Positions 29,685 through 39,844 are shown, counted from the stretch's first letter. The stretch: 64,000 nucleotides of DNA from [Clostridium] colinum (GCF_940677205.1 NZ_OW712331.1:744001-808000); one strand, 5' to 3'. The notes: a model not told the origin generated them from the letters alone. Made by a program: numbers and translations.

Positions 29685-30299
29685 ATGAATAAGAAGGGAT
29701 TGTTGGTTATAGTATCTGGCCCCTCTGGTGCTGGTAAGGGCACAGTTGTATCAGAGCTTATAAAAAACAAATCATACGCTTTATCTACATCTATAACAAC
29801 TAGAGAAGCTAGACAAGGTGAAGTAGATGGAGTACATTATTTTTTTAGAGATACTGAAGAATTTAAAAAAATGATAGAAAAAAATGAACTTTTAGAATAT
29901 GCCGAGTTTTGTGGAAATTATTATGGCACGCCTATGTTTTATGTTCAAGAACAATTAGAACAAGGTAAAAATGTTATTTTAGAAATAGAAGTTCAAGGTG
30001 CTTTACAAGTTAAAGAAAGATATAAAGATGCTATACTTATATTTTTAACACCACCTAATATAACTGAGCTTAGAAATAGATTAGAAAAAAGAGCTACTGA
30101 AACTTTAGAAAAAATAAATATGCGTATGAAAAGAGCAAGAGAAGAAATAACTCTTATTAATAAATATGACTACATAGTTATAAACAACATAGTTGAAGAA
30201 GCTGTTAAAGATATAAATAATATAGTTGAAAGCGAAAAAATGTCTGCTAAAAGACATACAGGTTTAATAGATATATTTTTAGAAGGAGTTGAAGAATAG
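29685..30299 (+). CDS. gmk: Guanylate kinase
   Basis: It phosphorylates GMP to GDP. It has the P-loop VSGPSGAGKGTV at residues 8-19, TTREARQGEVDGVHYFF and the lid region ITLINKYDYIVINN. It has 204 residues. AAAGGAGAGTAAATA precedes the ATG. The stop is directly followed by the rpoZ start, giving tight coupling. Confidence 0.96.
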   Translation: MNKKGLLVIVSGPSGAGKGTVVSELIKNKSYALSTSITTREARQGEVDGVHYFFRDTEEFKKMIEKNELLEYAEFCGNYYGTPMFYVQEQLEQGKNVILEIEVQGALQVKERYKDAILIFLTPPNITELRNRLEKRATETLEKINMRMKRAREEITLINKYDYIVINNIVEEAVKDINNIVESEKMSAKRHTGLIDIFLEGVEE

Positions 30300-30650
30300 A
30301 TGTTAAAACCATCTTATGCAGAATTAATGGATGTATTAAATAAAAATAGTAATGAAAGTGATGAAATAACAAGTAGATATACTATAGTTATTGCTGCAGC
30401 TAAAAGAGCAAGACAAATAATAGAAGGTGATGAACCAATGGTTAAAAATAGACCAGGTAAACCAGTTTCTACGGCTGTTGATGAAATATTAAATAATAAA
30501 ATAAAAGTTGTTCCTGAAGGAGAAGGTACAGTTTTAGTTTTTAATAATGAAATGGAAAATAAAATAAATGATTTAGATATAAATGATATAGATATTAGTG
30601 ATTTAGACACTCAAACTAATGAAGTAGATAATGAAGAAATAGACCAATAG
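30300..30650 (+). CDS. rpoZ: RNA polymerase omega subunit
   Basis: The core omega fold is visible in MLKPSYAELM, TSRYTIVIAAAKRARQII and the KPVSTAVDEILNNKI helix. It aids polymerase assembly. At 116 residues it is longer than the minimal form. About 35 extra residues form an acidic tail (DLDINDIDISDLDT). Its ribosome site lies inside the end of gmk (GAAGGAGTTGAAG). Confidence 0.92.
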   Translation: MLKPSYAELMDVLNKNSNESDEITSRYTIVIAAAKRARQIIEGDEPMVKNRPGKPVSTAVDEILNNKIKVVPEGEGTVLVFNNEMENKINDLDINDIDISDLDTQTNEVDNEEIDQ

Positions 30651-30688
30651 ATTTAAAAAGTCTTTGTAATATCAAAGACTTTTTAAAT
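30651..30688 (+). terminator. Terminator after rpoZ
   Basis: AAAAAGTCTTTG pairs with CAAAGACTTTTT, extended by four A-T pairs on the outside, with a 6-base loop. Confidence 0.85.
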
Positions 30689-30754
30689 TAGTTTATAAAA
30701 TAAAAATTTAATGTAAAACTTATTTATTTTAATATTAATTAAGGTGGAAAACTT

Positions 30755-32980
30755 ATGAAATATGCAGAAATAATATTAGATATAACTAATGAAAAATTAG
30801 ATAAAATTTTTCATTATGCTATACCAGAAAATATGCAACAAAATATTTGTATAGGTATGAGAGTTTTTGTACCTTTTGGTAAAGCAAATCGTATTCGAGA
30901 AGGATATGTAATAGGTTTTACAGATATTATAGATATAGATGAAAAATATATAAAAAACATATATAGTTTACCAGATGAATATACAATTTTTAATAAAAAT
31001 ATGATAGAGGTTGCAAAATTTATGGCAGATAAATATTATTGTAGTTTATCTGAATGTTTACAGTGTATTATGCCTAAAATAATGAAAGATAAAACATATA
31101 AATATGCCAATATAAATTATGAGCTTCCTAATATTCAAGAAAAAATCAATAATATAATACTTAAAAATAATGCACAAAGTAAAGTTTTAAAATTTTTATT
31201 AAAAAATGATAATGTTAGTATTTATGAAATAAAAAATATATTAGAAATAAGCTTAAGCCCAATACAAACATTAGAAAAAAATGGTATTATAAAAATAAGT
31301 TCTAAAAAAATAAAAAGAAATGTAATAAATATAGAAAAATACAATAAAACACAACATTTAAATTTGAATGATAAACAAACTAATGCTTTAAATTTTATAA
31401 AGCAAAAAATAGATGAAAAAAGCAATAAACCTATACTTTTACACGGTGTTACAGGTAGTGGAAAAACAGAAGTATATTTACAATTAATAGATTATATTTT
31501 AAATATGGGAAAACAAGCTATTATTCTTGTACCAGAAATATCTTTAACGCCACAAACAGTAGAAAGATTTATAGGTAGATTTGGTAAAAAAGTTAGTGTA
31601 ACACATTCTAGGTTAAGTGATGGAGAAAGGTTTGAACAATGGCAGAAAGCTAAAAATAATGAAATTGATATTATGATAGGAGCTAGATCTGCCATATTTA
31701 CACCATTTGAAAATTTAGGTATAATAATAATTGACGAAGAACACGAGTCTACTTATAAATCTGAAAGTACACCTAAGTATAATGTTAAAGAAATAGCAGA
31801 AAAAATATGTAGCTTAACAAGTTCAACTCTTGTTCTTGGTAGTGCAACACCTAGTATAGATACTTATTATAAAACGCAAAATAACTTATATGATATAGTT
31901 TGTATAGATGAAAGAGTAAATAATAATATGCCAGACATAAATGTAATAGATATGAGAAAAGAGTTGGAAATGGGTAATACATCTATATTTAGCAAGGAAC
32001 TTTTTAAAGCTATAAAAGAAAATCTCGAAAGTGGAATGCAAACTATTTTATTTTTAAATAGAAGAGGGCATTCTACATTTGTATCTTGTAGAAAATGTGG
32101 GTATGTTATGGAGTGTAAAAACTGTAATATAAGCTATACATATCATCTAAAAGAAAATAAGCTTATATGTCATTATTGTAATAGTATAGAAAATGTTCCT
32201 ACTGTTTGTCCTAACTGTAACTCTAATTATATAAAATATTTTGGAATTGGTACTCAAAAAATAGAAGAACAAATAAAAAAATATTTTAAAGATGCTAGAG
32301 TAATGAGAATAGATATAGATACTACAACTAAAAAAAATAGCCATCAAAATATATTAGATGATTTTAAAGAACATAAAGCAGATATTTTAATAGGTACTCA
32401 AATGATAGCTAAAGGTTTAGATTTTCCTAAAGTATCTTTAGTTGGAGTTATAGCATCAGATATTATGTTAAATACAGGTGGTTATAAAAGTGCTGAAAAT
32501 ACTTTTCAACTTTTAACTCAGGTTGCAGGTAGGGCAGGTAGGGCAGATGCTAAGGGTAAAGTTTTTATACAAACATATAACCCAGAGCATTATAGTATAA
32601 CTTTTGCTAAAAATAATGATTATGTTGGTTTTTATGAAAAAGAAATATTAGAAAGAGAAATTACGTTTTATCCACCATTTTCAAATATATTTTTTATAAT
32701 GATATCTGGTGAAGATGAACAAAAAGTTTTAAAAGCTATAAATTTTTTACATAAAGTTATGGTATATTATAATCAAAAGACTAATTTTTATTTATCAGAT
32801 ATAGCTAAAGCGTATATTTATAAAGTAAATAAACAATATAGATACAAGATAATGATAAAGGCTTCAGATGAAATTAGGCTTAAAAATTTTGTTATATACT
32901 GTGTCAATATTTTAAAACAGAAAATAGATGTTAATAAACTAAATATTATATTAAGTTTAAACCCTAATTATATACAATAA
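30755..32980 (+). CDS. priA: Primosomal protein N' (replication restart helicase PriA)
   Basis: It recognises stalled forks and starts helicase reloading. It has 741 residues: an N-terminal 3'-end-binding domain, Walker A GVTGSGKTEVYL, the DEEH box in IIDEEHESTYK, and eight Cys in four CxxC pairs (CRKCG, CKNC, CHYC, CPNC) that bind two zincs. Helicase motif VI is LLTQVAGRAGRA. It starts a new unit after the rpoZ terminator. Host PriA matters for Mu-type phages, which need restart proteins after transposition. Confidence 0.96.
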   Translation: MKYAEIILDITNEKLDKIFHYAIPENMQQNICIGMRVFVPFGKANRIREGYVIGFTDIIDIDEKYIKNIYSLPDEYTIFNKNMIEVAKFMADKYYCSLSECLQCIMPKIMKDKTYKYANINYELPNIQEKINNIILKNNAQSKVLKFLLKNDNVSIYEIKNILEISLSPIQTLEKNGIIKISSKKIKRNVINIEKYNKTQHLNLNDKQTNALNFIKQKIDEKSNKPILLHGVTGSGKTEVYLQLIDYILNMGKQAIILVPEISLTPQTVERFIGRFGKKVSVTHSRLSDGERFEQWQKAKNNEIDIMIGARSAIFTPFENLGIIIIDEEHESTYKSESTPKYNVKEIAEKICSLTSSTLVLGSATPSIDTYYKTQNNLYDIVCIDERVNNNMPDINVIDMRKELEMGNTSIFSKELFKAIKENLESGMQTILFLNRRGHSTFVSCRKCGYVMECKNCNISYTYHLKENKLICHYCNSIENVPTVCPNCNSNYIKYFGIGTQKIEEQIKKYFKDARVMRIDIDTTTKKNSHQNILDDFKEHKADILIGTQMIAKGLDFPKVSLVGVIASDIMLNTGGYKSAENTFQLLTQVAGRAGRADAKGKVFIQTYNPEHYSITFAKNNDYVGFYEKEILEREITFYPPFSNIFFIMISGEDEQKVLKAINFLHKVMVYYNQKTNFYLSDIAKAYIYKVNKQYRYKIMIKASDEIRLKNFVIYCVNILKQKIDVNKLNIILSLNPNYIQ

Positions 32981-32993
32981 AGGAGGATAAGTA

Positions 32994-33449
32994 ATGGCAC
33001 TTAGAAAAATTAGGTTATCAACAGATGAGGTTCTTAGAAAAAAATCAAAAGAAGTAACAGAAATAAATGATAAAATATTAGAGCTTTTAGATGATATGGC
33101 AGACACTATGTATGATGCTAATGGTGTTGGATTAGCAGCACCTCAAGTAGGAGTGCTTAGACGTGTTATAGTTATAGATATTGGTGAAGGGCTTATAGAG
33201 CTTATAAATCCAGTTATTGTAGATACTAATGGAGAACAATTTGGAGAAGAGGGCTGTCTTAGTGTTCCTAACAAAGCTGGAGATGTTAGAAGACCAAATT
33301 ATTGTAAAGTAGAAGGTCTAAATAGATATGGAGAAAAAATAGTTGTAGAAGGTGAAGAGCTTATGGCTAGAGCTTTATGCCACGAAATAGACCACCTAGA
33401 TGGTATACTTTATATAGATAAAGTAGAAGGTGAAATAGAAGATGTATAA
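32994..33449 (+). CDS. def: Peptide deformylase
   Basis: It removes the formyl group from nascent proteins. All three metal motifs are intact: [18 protein letters not shown] and HEIDHLDG. Its 151 residues fit the shorter type. AAAGGAGGATAAGTA precedes the ATG. It is paired with fmt, as is usual. Confidence 0.97.
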   Translation: MALRKIRLSTDEVLRKKSKEVTEINDKILELLDDMADTMYDANGVGLAAPQVGVLRRVIVIDIGEGLIELINPVIVDTNGEQFGEEGCLSVPNKAGDVRRPNYCKVEGLNRYGEKIVVEGEELMARALCHEIDHLDGILYIDKVEGEIEDV

Positions 33450-33461
33450 GGAGTGATTTTT

Positions 33462-34388
33462 TTGAATATAGTTTTTATGGGTACGCCAGATTTTGCCGTA
33501 GAAAGTTTAAAAAAGCTTATTGAAAAACATAATGTTATTGCAGTTATATCTCAACCAGATAAGCCAAAAGGAAGAGGAAAAAAACTTGTAAATACACCAG
33601 TTAAACAATTTGCTATTGATAATGGAATAGAAAAAATTTATCAACCAGAAAAAATAAAAGATGAAGACTTTGTAAAAGAGCTTAAAAAATTAAATGCAGA
33701 TTTATTCGTTGTTGTAGCTTATGGACAAATTTTATCAGAACAAGTTTTAAATATACCTAAGTATGGTTGTATAAATGTACACGGTTCTTTACTTCCTAAA
33801 TATAGAGGAGCAGCACCTATACAATGGTCTATAATAAATGGTGAAGAAAAAACAGGTGTAACCATTATGTATATGGAAAAAGGATTAGATTCTGGAGATA
33901 TGATTTTAAAAGAAGAAATCATCATAGAAAAAACAGAAACTTATAAAACATTACACGATAAAATGAGTATAGTTGGGGCAGAAGCCCTTATAAGAGCTAT
34001 AGATTTAATAGAAAATGGTAATGTTAATGCAAAAAAACAACAACATGATGAAGCTACTTATGCTCCTATGATAACTAAAGAAATGGGACATATAAAATGG
34101 GATAATACTTCTAAAGATATAATAAACTTAATAAGAGGTATTAATCCTATACCTATGGCTTATACTATATATAAAGATGAAGTTTTTAAAATAAGTGAAG
34201 CAGAAGAAGTATTTGGCTATAATGGCAATATTGGAGAAATAGTTGATATACAAAAAGAGGGCTTTGTTGTAAAAACTAAAGATTCTTCTATAATAATAAA
34301 AGAATTGCAAGCTAAAGGTGGCAAAAGAATGAAAACTTCAGATTATTTAAGAGGGCATTCTATTGAAAAAAATGTAATATTGTGTTAG
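33462..34388 (+). CDS. fmt: Methionyl-tRNA formyltransferase
   Basis: It formylates initiator Met-tRNA. It has the start NIVFMGTPDFAVESL, the formyl-folate site with the catalytic triad region NVHGSLLPKYRGAAPIQW and the C-terminal OB-like domain. I place the start at the TTG at 33462, behind AAGGAGTGATTTT; the in-frame GTG at 33453 lies within that ribosome site. The product has 308 residues. Confidence 0.96.
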   Translation: MNIVFMGTPDFAVESLKKLIEKHNVIAVISQPDKPKGRGKKLVNTPVKQFAIDNGIEKIYQPEKIKDEDFVKELKKLNADLFVVVAYGQILSEQVLNIPKYGCINVHGSLLPKYRGAAPIQWSIINGEEKTGVTIMYMEKGLDSGDMILKEEIIIEKTETYKTLHDKMSIVGAEALIRAIDLIENGNVNAKKQQHDEATYAPMITKEMGHIKWDNTSKDIINLIRGINPIPMAYTIYKDEVFKISEAEEVFGYNGNIGEIVDIQKEGFVVKTKDSSIIIKELQAKGGKRMKTSDYLRGHSIEKNVILC

Positions 34389-34425
34389 TATATTTTATAT
34401 AAAAATTTAAAGGTTGGTGTTTGTT

Positions 34426-35130
34426 ATGTTTTATGGAACTTTTTTTGACCCGACAATGCTTATAATAATACCTGGTGTAATATTAGCTAGTATAGCACAG
34501 CTTAAAATAAGCTCGGCTTATGGAAGATACTCTCAAATAGCTAGTAGTAAAGGGTTAAGGGGAGCAGATGTTGCTAAAGAGCTTTTAAGAATTGCTGGAA
34601 TATCAGATGTTTCTGTTGAAATGATAGGTGGTAGATTAAGTGACCATTATGACCCAATGAAAAAAGTTGTAAGGCTATCTAATGATGTTTACTATGGAAA
34701 TAGTATTGCATCTTTAAGTGTTGCTGCACACGAAGTAGGCCACGCAATACAACATCATTATGGCTATATGCCTTTAACAATTAGAAGTAGTATAGCGCCT
34801 ATTGTAGGCTTTAGCTCAAGAGTATCTTGGATATTAATAACAATCGGTTTAATATTTGGATTTATGGGTAGCAGTATTTTATTGTTAAAAATAGGTATAT
34901 TTTTATTTACAGCAGTTGTTATTTTTCAAATAATAACATTACCAGTAGAATTTAATGCATCTAAAAGAGCTTTAGATATGTTAGAAGAGTATTCTTTTTT
35001 ACAAAAAAACGAAGTAGATGGTTCTAGAAAAGTTTTAGGAGCGGCAGCTTTAACATATGTTGCGGCAGCTTTAACAGGTATATTACAATTATTAAGATTA
35101 ATAGTTATTTTAAATAATAGAGAAGATTAA
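34426..35130 (+). CDS. Membrane zinc metallopeptidase (YugP-type, neutral zinc peptidase family)
   Basis: Several hydrophobic segments surround the zinc motif AAHEVGHAIQHH. The later VEFNASKRALDMLEE supplies the expected third ligand region. It has 234 residues from the ATG at 34426, chosen because AAAGGTTGGTG sits at the right distance. In Firmicutes this gene usually follows def and fmt and precedes rsmB. Here a terminator follows and rsmB is absent. Confidence 0.9.
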   Translation: MFYGTFFDPTMLIIIPGVILASIAQLKISSAYGRYSQIASSKGLRGADVAKELLRIAGISDVSVEMIGGRLSDHYDPMKKVVRLSNDVYYGNSIASLSVAAHEVGHAIQHHYGYMPLTIRSSIAPIVGFSSRVSWILITIGLIFGFMGSSILLLKIGIFLFTAVVIFQIITLPVEFNASKRALDMLEEYSFLQKNEVDGSRKVLGAAALTYVAAALTGILQLLRLIVILNNRED

Positions 35131-35137
35131 ATTTTAT

Positions 35138-35182
35138 AAGGTTATATATTAGCTATATAAAGTGCTAAATATAACCTTTTTT
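35138..35182 (+). terminator. Terminator after the zinc peptidase gene
   Basis: AAGGTTATATATTAGC pairs with GCTAAATATAACCTT (one bulge), followed by a T-run. Confidence 0.8.
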
Positions 35183-35417
35183 ATTGATTAATAAAGGACT
35201 TTTAGAAATATTTTATAGCATATATAAAGTTGTAAAATGCTATATAAATTAATATATAAAATATTACATACCAAAATTATTATAAAATTTTAATAAAAAT
35301 TAATAGTTAAAAAAAATGTTATTTGAAATAGGTTAATATTAAAAAATTATATATATAGCATTTTTATTATTTATAAATCTTTAAGTATAGATTTTTAAAA
35401 GATATTTTACATACATT
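35183..35417. other. Intergenic stretch without a visible gene
   Basis: AT-rich sequence between two convergent terminators. It holds several copies of the short word ATATAAA and related AT repeats, but no open frame or structured element that I can support. Confidence 0.5.
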
Positions 35418-35447
35418 AAAAAAGTGTAGTATAAACTACACTTTTTT
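35418..35447 (-). terminator. Terminator of the PTS gene
   Basis: AAAAAAGTGTAGT pairs with ACTACACTTTTTT around ATAA. It is symmetrical and ends in T-runs on both strands. Confidence 0.8.
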
Positions 35448-35507
35448 ATAAGATACACTCATATTTGACAAAAATGGCTGTTAATTAATTATGAGATAAT
35501 TACATTT

Positions 35508-37103
35508 TTATAAACTATTAATATATGTTTCTAAATTAGATTTTATAACAGTAACTTTAGGACCGTATATTACTTGTACACCTTGTCCTTTTTTAATAAC
35601 ACCAGATGCACCACTAGATTTTAATATAGCTTCATTAACTTTTTCAGGGTCTTTTACTGTAATTCTAAGTCTTGTAGCACAACAATCTACGTCGCTTAAA
35701 TTATCTTTTCCACCAAGACCTTCTAATATCATAGCAGAAAGTTCATCATTGTTATTATCATTATTTTTATTAGAATCTTTTTTAGCATTTAAGTCAGCTC
35801 TTGTATAAAGTTTAACCTCTTCATCTTCATCTTCTCTACCAGGAGTTTTAAGGTTAAGTTTTTTGATAAGGAAGTAGAATAAAAAGAAGTAAACTACAAA
35901 ATATACAATGCCAACAAATACAATATTTATCCAATTTGTTTTTTCATTACCTTGCATTATACCAAATAATGTCATATCGATAAGACCGCCTGAGAATGTC
36001 ATACCAACACCAACTTTTAATATATGCATTATCATATAAGCAAGACCTGCAAATACACAATGGATAACATATAGTAAAGGTGCAACAAATAAGAATGTAA
36101 ATTCTAAAGGTTCTGTTATACCTGTTAACATAGATGTAAGCGCAGCAGATACTAATAGACTAGAAACTACTTTTCTTTTTTCTGGTTTAGCACATTTATA
36201 CATAGCTAATGCAGCACCAGGTAAACCAAATATCATAAGAGGGAATTTACCAGACATAAATCTTGTTGCCTCTGTGTTAAAGTGTTGGATACCAGGGCTA
36301 GCAAGCTCTGCAAAGAAGATATTTTGAGCACCTTCTACTAAAACACCATTTACCATAGCAGTTCCACCAACGGCAGTTTGCCAAAATGGAAGGTAGAACA
36401 CGTGGTGTAAACCAAAAGGTATTAAAGCTCTTTCCATAAATCCATATACAAATGTACCAGCATAGCCTGAGCTAATAACTAAAGCACCAACTTTATTTAT
36501 ACCCATTTGAACAGTAGGCCATATAAAGAACATTAAAATACCTACAAAAAGATATACAATAGCACTTATAATAGGCACAAATCTTGTTCCACCAAAAAAT
36601 GATAAAACTTGTGGTAGCTCTATTTTATAAAACCTATTATGTAAAGCAGCAACACCTAAACCTACAATAATACCACCAAAAACACCCATTTGTAAAGATG
36701 TTATACCTAAAACAGATGTAGTAGAACCTGATAACATTTGCTCTGCGCCACCATTTATTTTGATTAATGCACTAATAGATGAGTGCATTATAAAAAATGC
36801 AATAGCTCCAGATAAAGCTGCAACTTCTTTTTCAGCCTTAGCCATACCTATTGCTACCCCCATAGCAAATATTATAGGCAAATTATCAAAAACAACACCA
36901 CCAGCACTATTTAATATAGAGAAAAAGTCGTTTAAAACAGTGCCTGGACCCATAATACCAGTGAGATTATATGTTTGTAACATAGTTTCGTTAGTAAAGG
37001 AACCACCTATACCTAAAAACAATCCGGCTACTGGTAAAATAGCTATAGGGAGCATAAAAGATCTACCTATACGTTGCAAAACAGCAAAAATTTTATCTTT
37101 CAT
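35508..37103 (-). CDS. PTS EIICB component, glucose/maltose/N-acetylglucosamine family
   Basis: This 531-residue sugar permease phosphorylates its substrate during uptake. The EIIC membrane domain starts RIGRSFMLPIAILPVAGL and includes MSGKFPLMIFGLPGAALAMY and the GITEPLEFTF substrate loop. A linker rich in Asp and Asn joins it to an EIIB domain with the phosphocysteine in DCCATRLRI (Cys475). No EIIA domain is fused or adjacent, so EIIA must come from elsewhere. The exact sugar cannot be told from sequence alone. No antiterminator or regulator gene lies next to it. Confidence 0.9.
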   Translation of the reverse strand: MKDKIFAVLQRIGRSFMLPIAILPVAGLFLGIGGSFTNETMLQTYNLTGIMGPGTVLNDFFSILNSAGGVVFDNLPIIFAMGVAIGMAKAEKEVAALSGAIAFFIMHSSISALIKINGGAEQMLSGSTTSVLGITSLQMGVFGGIIVGLGVAALHNRFYKIELPQVLSFFGGTRFVPIISAIVYLFVGILMFFIWPTVQMGINKVGALVISSGYAGTFVYGFMERALIPFGLHHVFYLPFWQTAVGGTAMVNGVLVEGAQNIFFAELASPGIQHFNTEATRFMSGKFPLMIFGLPGAALAMYKCAKPEKRKVVSSLLVSAALTSMLTGITEPLEFTFLFVAPLLYVIHCVFAGLAYMIMHILKVGVGMTFSGGLIDMTLFGIMQGNEKTNWINIVFVGIVYFVVYFFLFYFLIKKLNLKTPGREDEDEEVKLYTRADLNAKKDSNKNNDNNNDELSAMILEGLGGKDNLSDVDCCATRLRITVKDPEKVNEAILKSSGASGVIKKGQGVQVIYGPKVTVIKSNLETYINSL

Positions 37104-37226
37104 AAATACATACTCCTTTATTTTTAATAATTAACAGCTAAAATTATTTAAAATATACAATGTAAGTGTATACTAAACTAATAAAATATGCAAATTAACT
37201 ATATAACTTGCTATAACCAGATATTA

Positions 37227-37255
37227 ATCATACTATATTTAAGCATTTTTGTCAA
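37227..37255 (-). promoter_or_regulatory. Promoter of the PTS gene
   Basis: On the minus strand a perfect TTGACA is followed 17 bases later by TATGAT. The message would have a leader of more than 100 bases before the start codon. Confidence 0.8.
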
Positions 37256-37308
37256 GGTTTACTAGAATTCGATATAATTTACTTTTAAAATATACATATA
37301 TTTTTCTA

Positions 37309-37337
37309 TTGACAAAGAAAAAAATTTATAATATCAT
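37309..37337 (+). promoter_or_regulatory. Promoter of the arsR-type/metal ATPase operon
   Basis: A perfect TTGACA is followed by TATCAT after 17 bases. The operator palindrome begins three bases downstream, over the likely transcription start. Confidence 0.8.
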
Positions 37338-37339
37338 AA

Positions 37340-37363
37340 ATATATGAACAGATATTCATATAT
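37340..37363 (+). promoter_or_regulatory. ArsR/SmtB-type operator
   Basis: ATATATGAA and TTCATATAT form a perfect inverted repeat with a 6-base spacer (CAGATA). The core TGAACAGATATTCA closely resembles the 12-2-12 sites bound by SmtB/ZiaR-type zinc sensors. Bound repressor would cover the start of transcription. Confidence 0.8.
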
Positions 37364-37376
37364 AGGAGGCGTTATT

Positions 37377-37763
37377 TTGGATAATAACAAAATAGATATT
37401 TGTAATTGTTTTGATAAAAATAAAGTTGATTTTATTAAATCTAAATCTTTATCAGATGAGATAATTTATGATATGGCAGATTTTTTTAAAGTTTTTTCTG
37501 ACTCTACTAGAGTAAAGATATTATATACTTTATTAGAAAGTGAAATGTGCGTCGGAGATTTAGTAGAAGCTTTAGGAATGAATCAATCGGCAGTTTCTCA
37601 TCAATTAAGAATTTTAAGGCAAAATAATATAGTAAAATTTAGAAAAGAAGGTAAAGCGGTTATATATTCTTTAGATGATTCTCATGTATTTGAAATTTTA
37701 AGCCAAGGGCTTTCACATTTATTGCACAAGATAAATTATAAGGAGGGCTTTGATGAAAAATGA
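37377..37763 (+). CDS. ArsR/SmtB-family metal-responsive repressor
   Basis: This 128-residue winged-helix repressor should release its operator on metal binding. The recognition region is MNQSAVSHQLRILR. An N-terminal CNC pair (ICNC, residues 7-9) and a Cys in the first helix segment SEMCVGDL resemble the CadC thiolate site. His residues in the last helix (SHVFEILSQGLSHLLHK) fit a zinc-type alpha-5 site. I start at the TTG at 37377 behind TAGGAGGCG; the ATG at 37344 would lie within the operator. It overlaps the ATPase start by 4 bases. Confidence 0.88.
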   Translation: MDNNKIDICNCFDKNKVDFIKSKSLSDEIIYDMADFFKVFSDSTRVKILYTLLESEMCVGDLVEALGMNQSAVSHQLRILRQNNIVKFRKEGKAVIYSLDDSHVFEILSQGLSHLLHKINYKEGFDEK

Positions 37764-39835
37764 AAACAGAAAAATTTAACATAATAGGCTTAGATTGTGC
37801 ACATTGTGCAGGTCTTATTGAAGAACAAATAAATAAATTAGATATTGTAGATAATGCTAATTTAGATTTTATAAATAAAACTATAAAAATAAATTTTAAA
37901 GATTTTGTTGATATAAAAACAGAGGTTAAAAATATTCAAAATCTTATAGATAAAATAGAACCTGGAGTAAAAATAGAGCCAATATCTAAAAATACACAAA
38001 CCAAAGAAAGTGTTAAAGAAAAATATGATAAAATTAAATTAATAAGAATATCATTAGGCATAATTATATTTATTATGGCTAACATTACTAACAATATATT
38101 AATTTATGCGATTTCATATTTAACCTTAGGGTATGATATACTCCTTAAAGCATTAAAAAATATAGTTAGAGGAAAAGTATTTGATGAAAATTTTTTAATG
38201 AGCTTAGCAACTGTTGGAGCTATAATAATAGGTGAATATCCAGAAGCAGTAGCTGTTATGTTATTTTATCAAATAGGAGAATATTTTCAAGAAAAAGCAG
38301 TTGGAAAATCTAGAAATGCTATAAAATCATTAATAAATATAAAAGCAGAATATGCAACAAAAGAAAATGGAGAAAAAGTTGAACCAGAAAGCATAAATAT
38401 AGATGATATAATAATTGTAAAGCCAGGAGAAAAAGTACCTCTTGATGGTGTAGTTATAGAAGGAAGTTCATTTTTAGATATGAGTGCTTTAATAGGTGAA
38501 TCGGTACCTAGAAAAGTTACTACTGGAGATGAAATTTTAAGCGGAAGCATAAATAACAATAGTGTAATAAAAATAAAAGTAACTAAAGAGTATAAAAATT
38601 CGACTGTGTCAAAAATATTAGATTTAGTTGAAAATTCTTCAAGTAAAAAATCTAAAACAGAAAGTTTTATAACTAAATTTGCAAAAATATATACACCTAT
38701 AATTGTTATGTGTGCATTATTTTTAGCTATAATACCTCCATTGTTTACTGGATTTAATTTTATAGATTGGATAGAAAAAAGTTTAGTATTTTTAGTATCT
38801 TCTTGTCCTTGTGCTTTAGTTGTTTCTATACCTTTAAGCTTTTTTAGCGGTATAGGTGAGGCTTCAAAAAGAGGTATATTAATAAAAGGTAGTATGTATA
38901 TGCAAAATTTGAGCCTTATAGATACAATAGTTTTTGATAAAACTGGTACACTAACAAAAGGTGTTTTTGAAATAAGTAAAATAGAGACAAATGAAACTGA
39001 TAAATTAGAATTTTTAAATATAGTGTATAGTTTAGAACAATTATCTATACATCCTGTTGCTAAATCTATAGTAGAATATTGTAAAAATAGTGTATCTAAT
39101 ATTGAAATTAAAACAGTTGAAGATTTTGAAGAAATAAGTGGGTATGGTATAAAAGGTAAGATTTCTGAAGATGAAATCTTACTTGGAAGTAGTAAGTTAT
39201 TAAATAAATATAATGTAGAACATACAAAAATTAATGAAAATGGAACAGTTGTTTATGTAGCTAAAAATAAAAAATGTATAGGATATATATTAGTATCAGA
39301 TATAATAAAAGAAGAAGCAAAACAAACAATTAAAATGTTGAAAAAGTCTGGAATATCTAAAACAGTTATGTTAAGTGGAGATAGAAAAGAAACGGCAAAT
39401 TATGTTTCTAATTATATTAATATAGATGAAGTTTACTCTGAGCTATTGCCACAAGATAAAGTAAGTATATTTGAATCTATAAAAGAAAAAAATAATAATA
39501 AAGTTGCTTTTGTTGGAGATGGAATAAATGATGCACCGGTTTTAGCTATATCAGATGTTGGAATAGCTATGGGAGGCGTTGGTTCAGATTCGGCAATAGA
39601 GGCATCAGATGTTGTTATAATGAATGATGATTTAAGAAAAATAAATGATGCTATAACTATAAGTAAAAAAACATTAAAAATTGTAAAATCAAATATTATC
39701 TTTTCTTTATCAATAAAATTTATAGTATTAGTATTGGCAGTATTTGGATATGCTACAATGTGGGAAGGTGTTTTTGCAGATGTTGGTGTATCTGTAATAG
39801 CAATATTAAATGCTATGAGGAAAAAAATAAAATAA
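37760..39835 (+). CDS. P1B-type heavy-metal ATPase (Zn/Cd/Pb exporter type)
   Basis: It pumps soft divalent metals out of the cell. Its 691 residues include an N-terminal HMA domain with Cys13 and Cys16 (GLDCAHCAG). The membrane metal motif is CPC (349-351, SSCPCAL), the phosphorylated Asp is in DKTGTLTKG (Asp393) and the hinge is GDGINDAP. The class resembles CadA/ZntA. The ATGA overlap with the repressor and the shared operator fit metal-induced expression. Which metal is favoured cannot be told from sequence. Confidence 0.92.
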   Translation: MKTEKFNIIGLDCAHCAGLIEEQINKLDIVDNANLDFINKTIKINFKDFVDIKTEVKNIQNLIDKIEPGVKIEPISKNTQTKESVKEKYDKIKLIRISLGIIIFIMANITNNILIYAISYLTLGYDILLKALKNIVRGKVFDENFLMSLATVGAIIIGEYPEAVAVMLFYQIGEYFQEKAVGKSRNAIKSLINIKAEYATKENGEKVEPESINIDDIIIVKPGEKVPLDGVVIEGSSFLDMSALIGESVPRKVTTGDEILSGSINNNSVIKIKVTKEYKNSTVSKILDLVENSSSKKSKTESFITKFAKIYTPIIVMCALFLAIIPPLFTGFNFIDWIEKSLVFLVSSCPCALVVSIPLSFFSGIGEASKRGILIKGSMYMQNLSLIDTIVFDKTGTLTKGVFEISKIETNETDKLEFLNIVYSLEQLSIHPVAKSIVEYCKNSVSNIEIKTVEDFEEISGYGIKGKISEDEILLGSSKLLNKYNVEHTKINENGTVVYVAKNKKCIGYILVSDIIKEEAKQTIKMLKKSGISKTVMLSGDRKETANYVSNYINIDEVYSELLPQDKVSIFESIKEKNNNKVAFVGDGINDAPVLAISDVGIAMGGVGSDSAIEASDVVIMNDDLRKINDAITISKKTLKIVKSNIIFSLSIKFIVLVLAVFGYATMWEGVFADVGVSVIAILNAMRKKIK

Positions 39836-39844
39836 AGTAAATAA

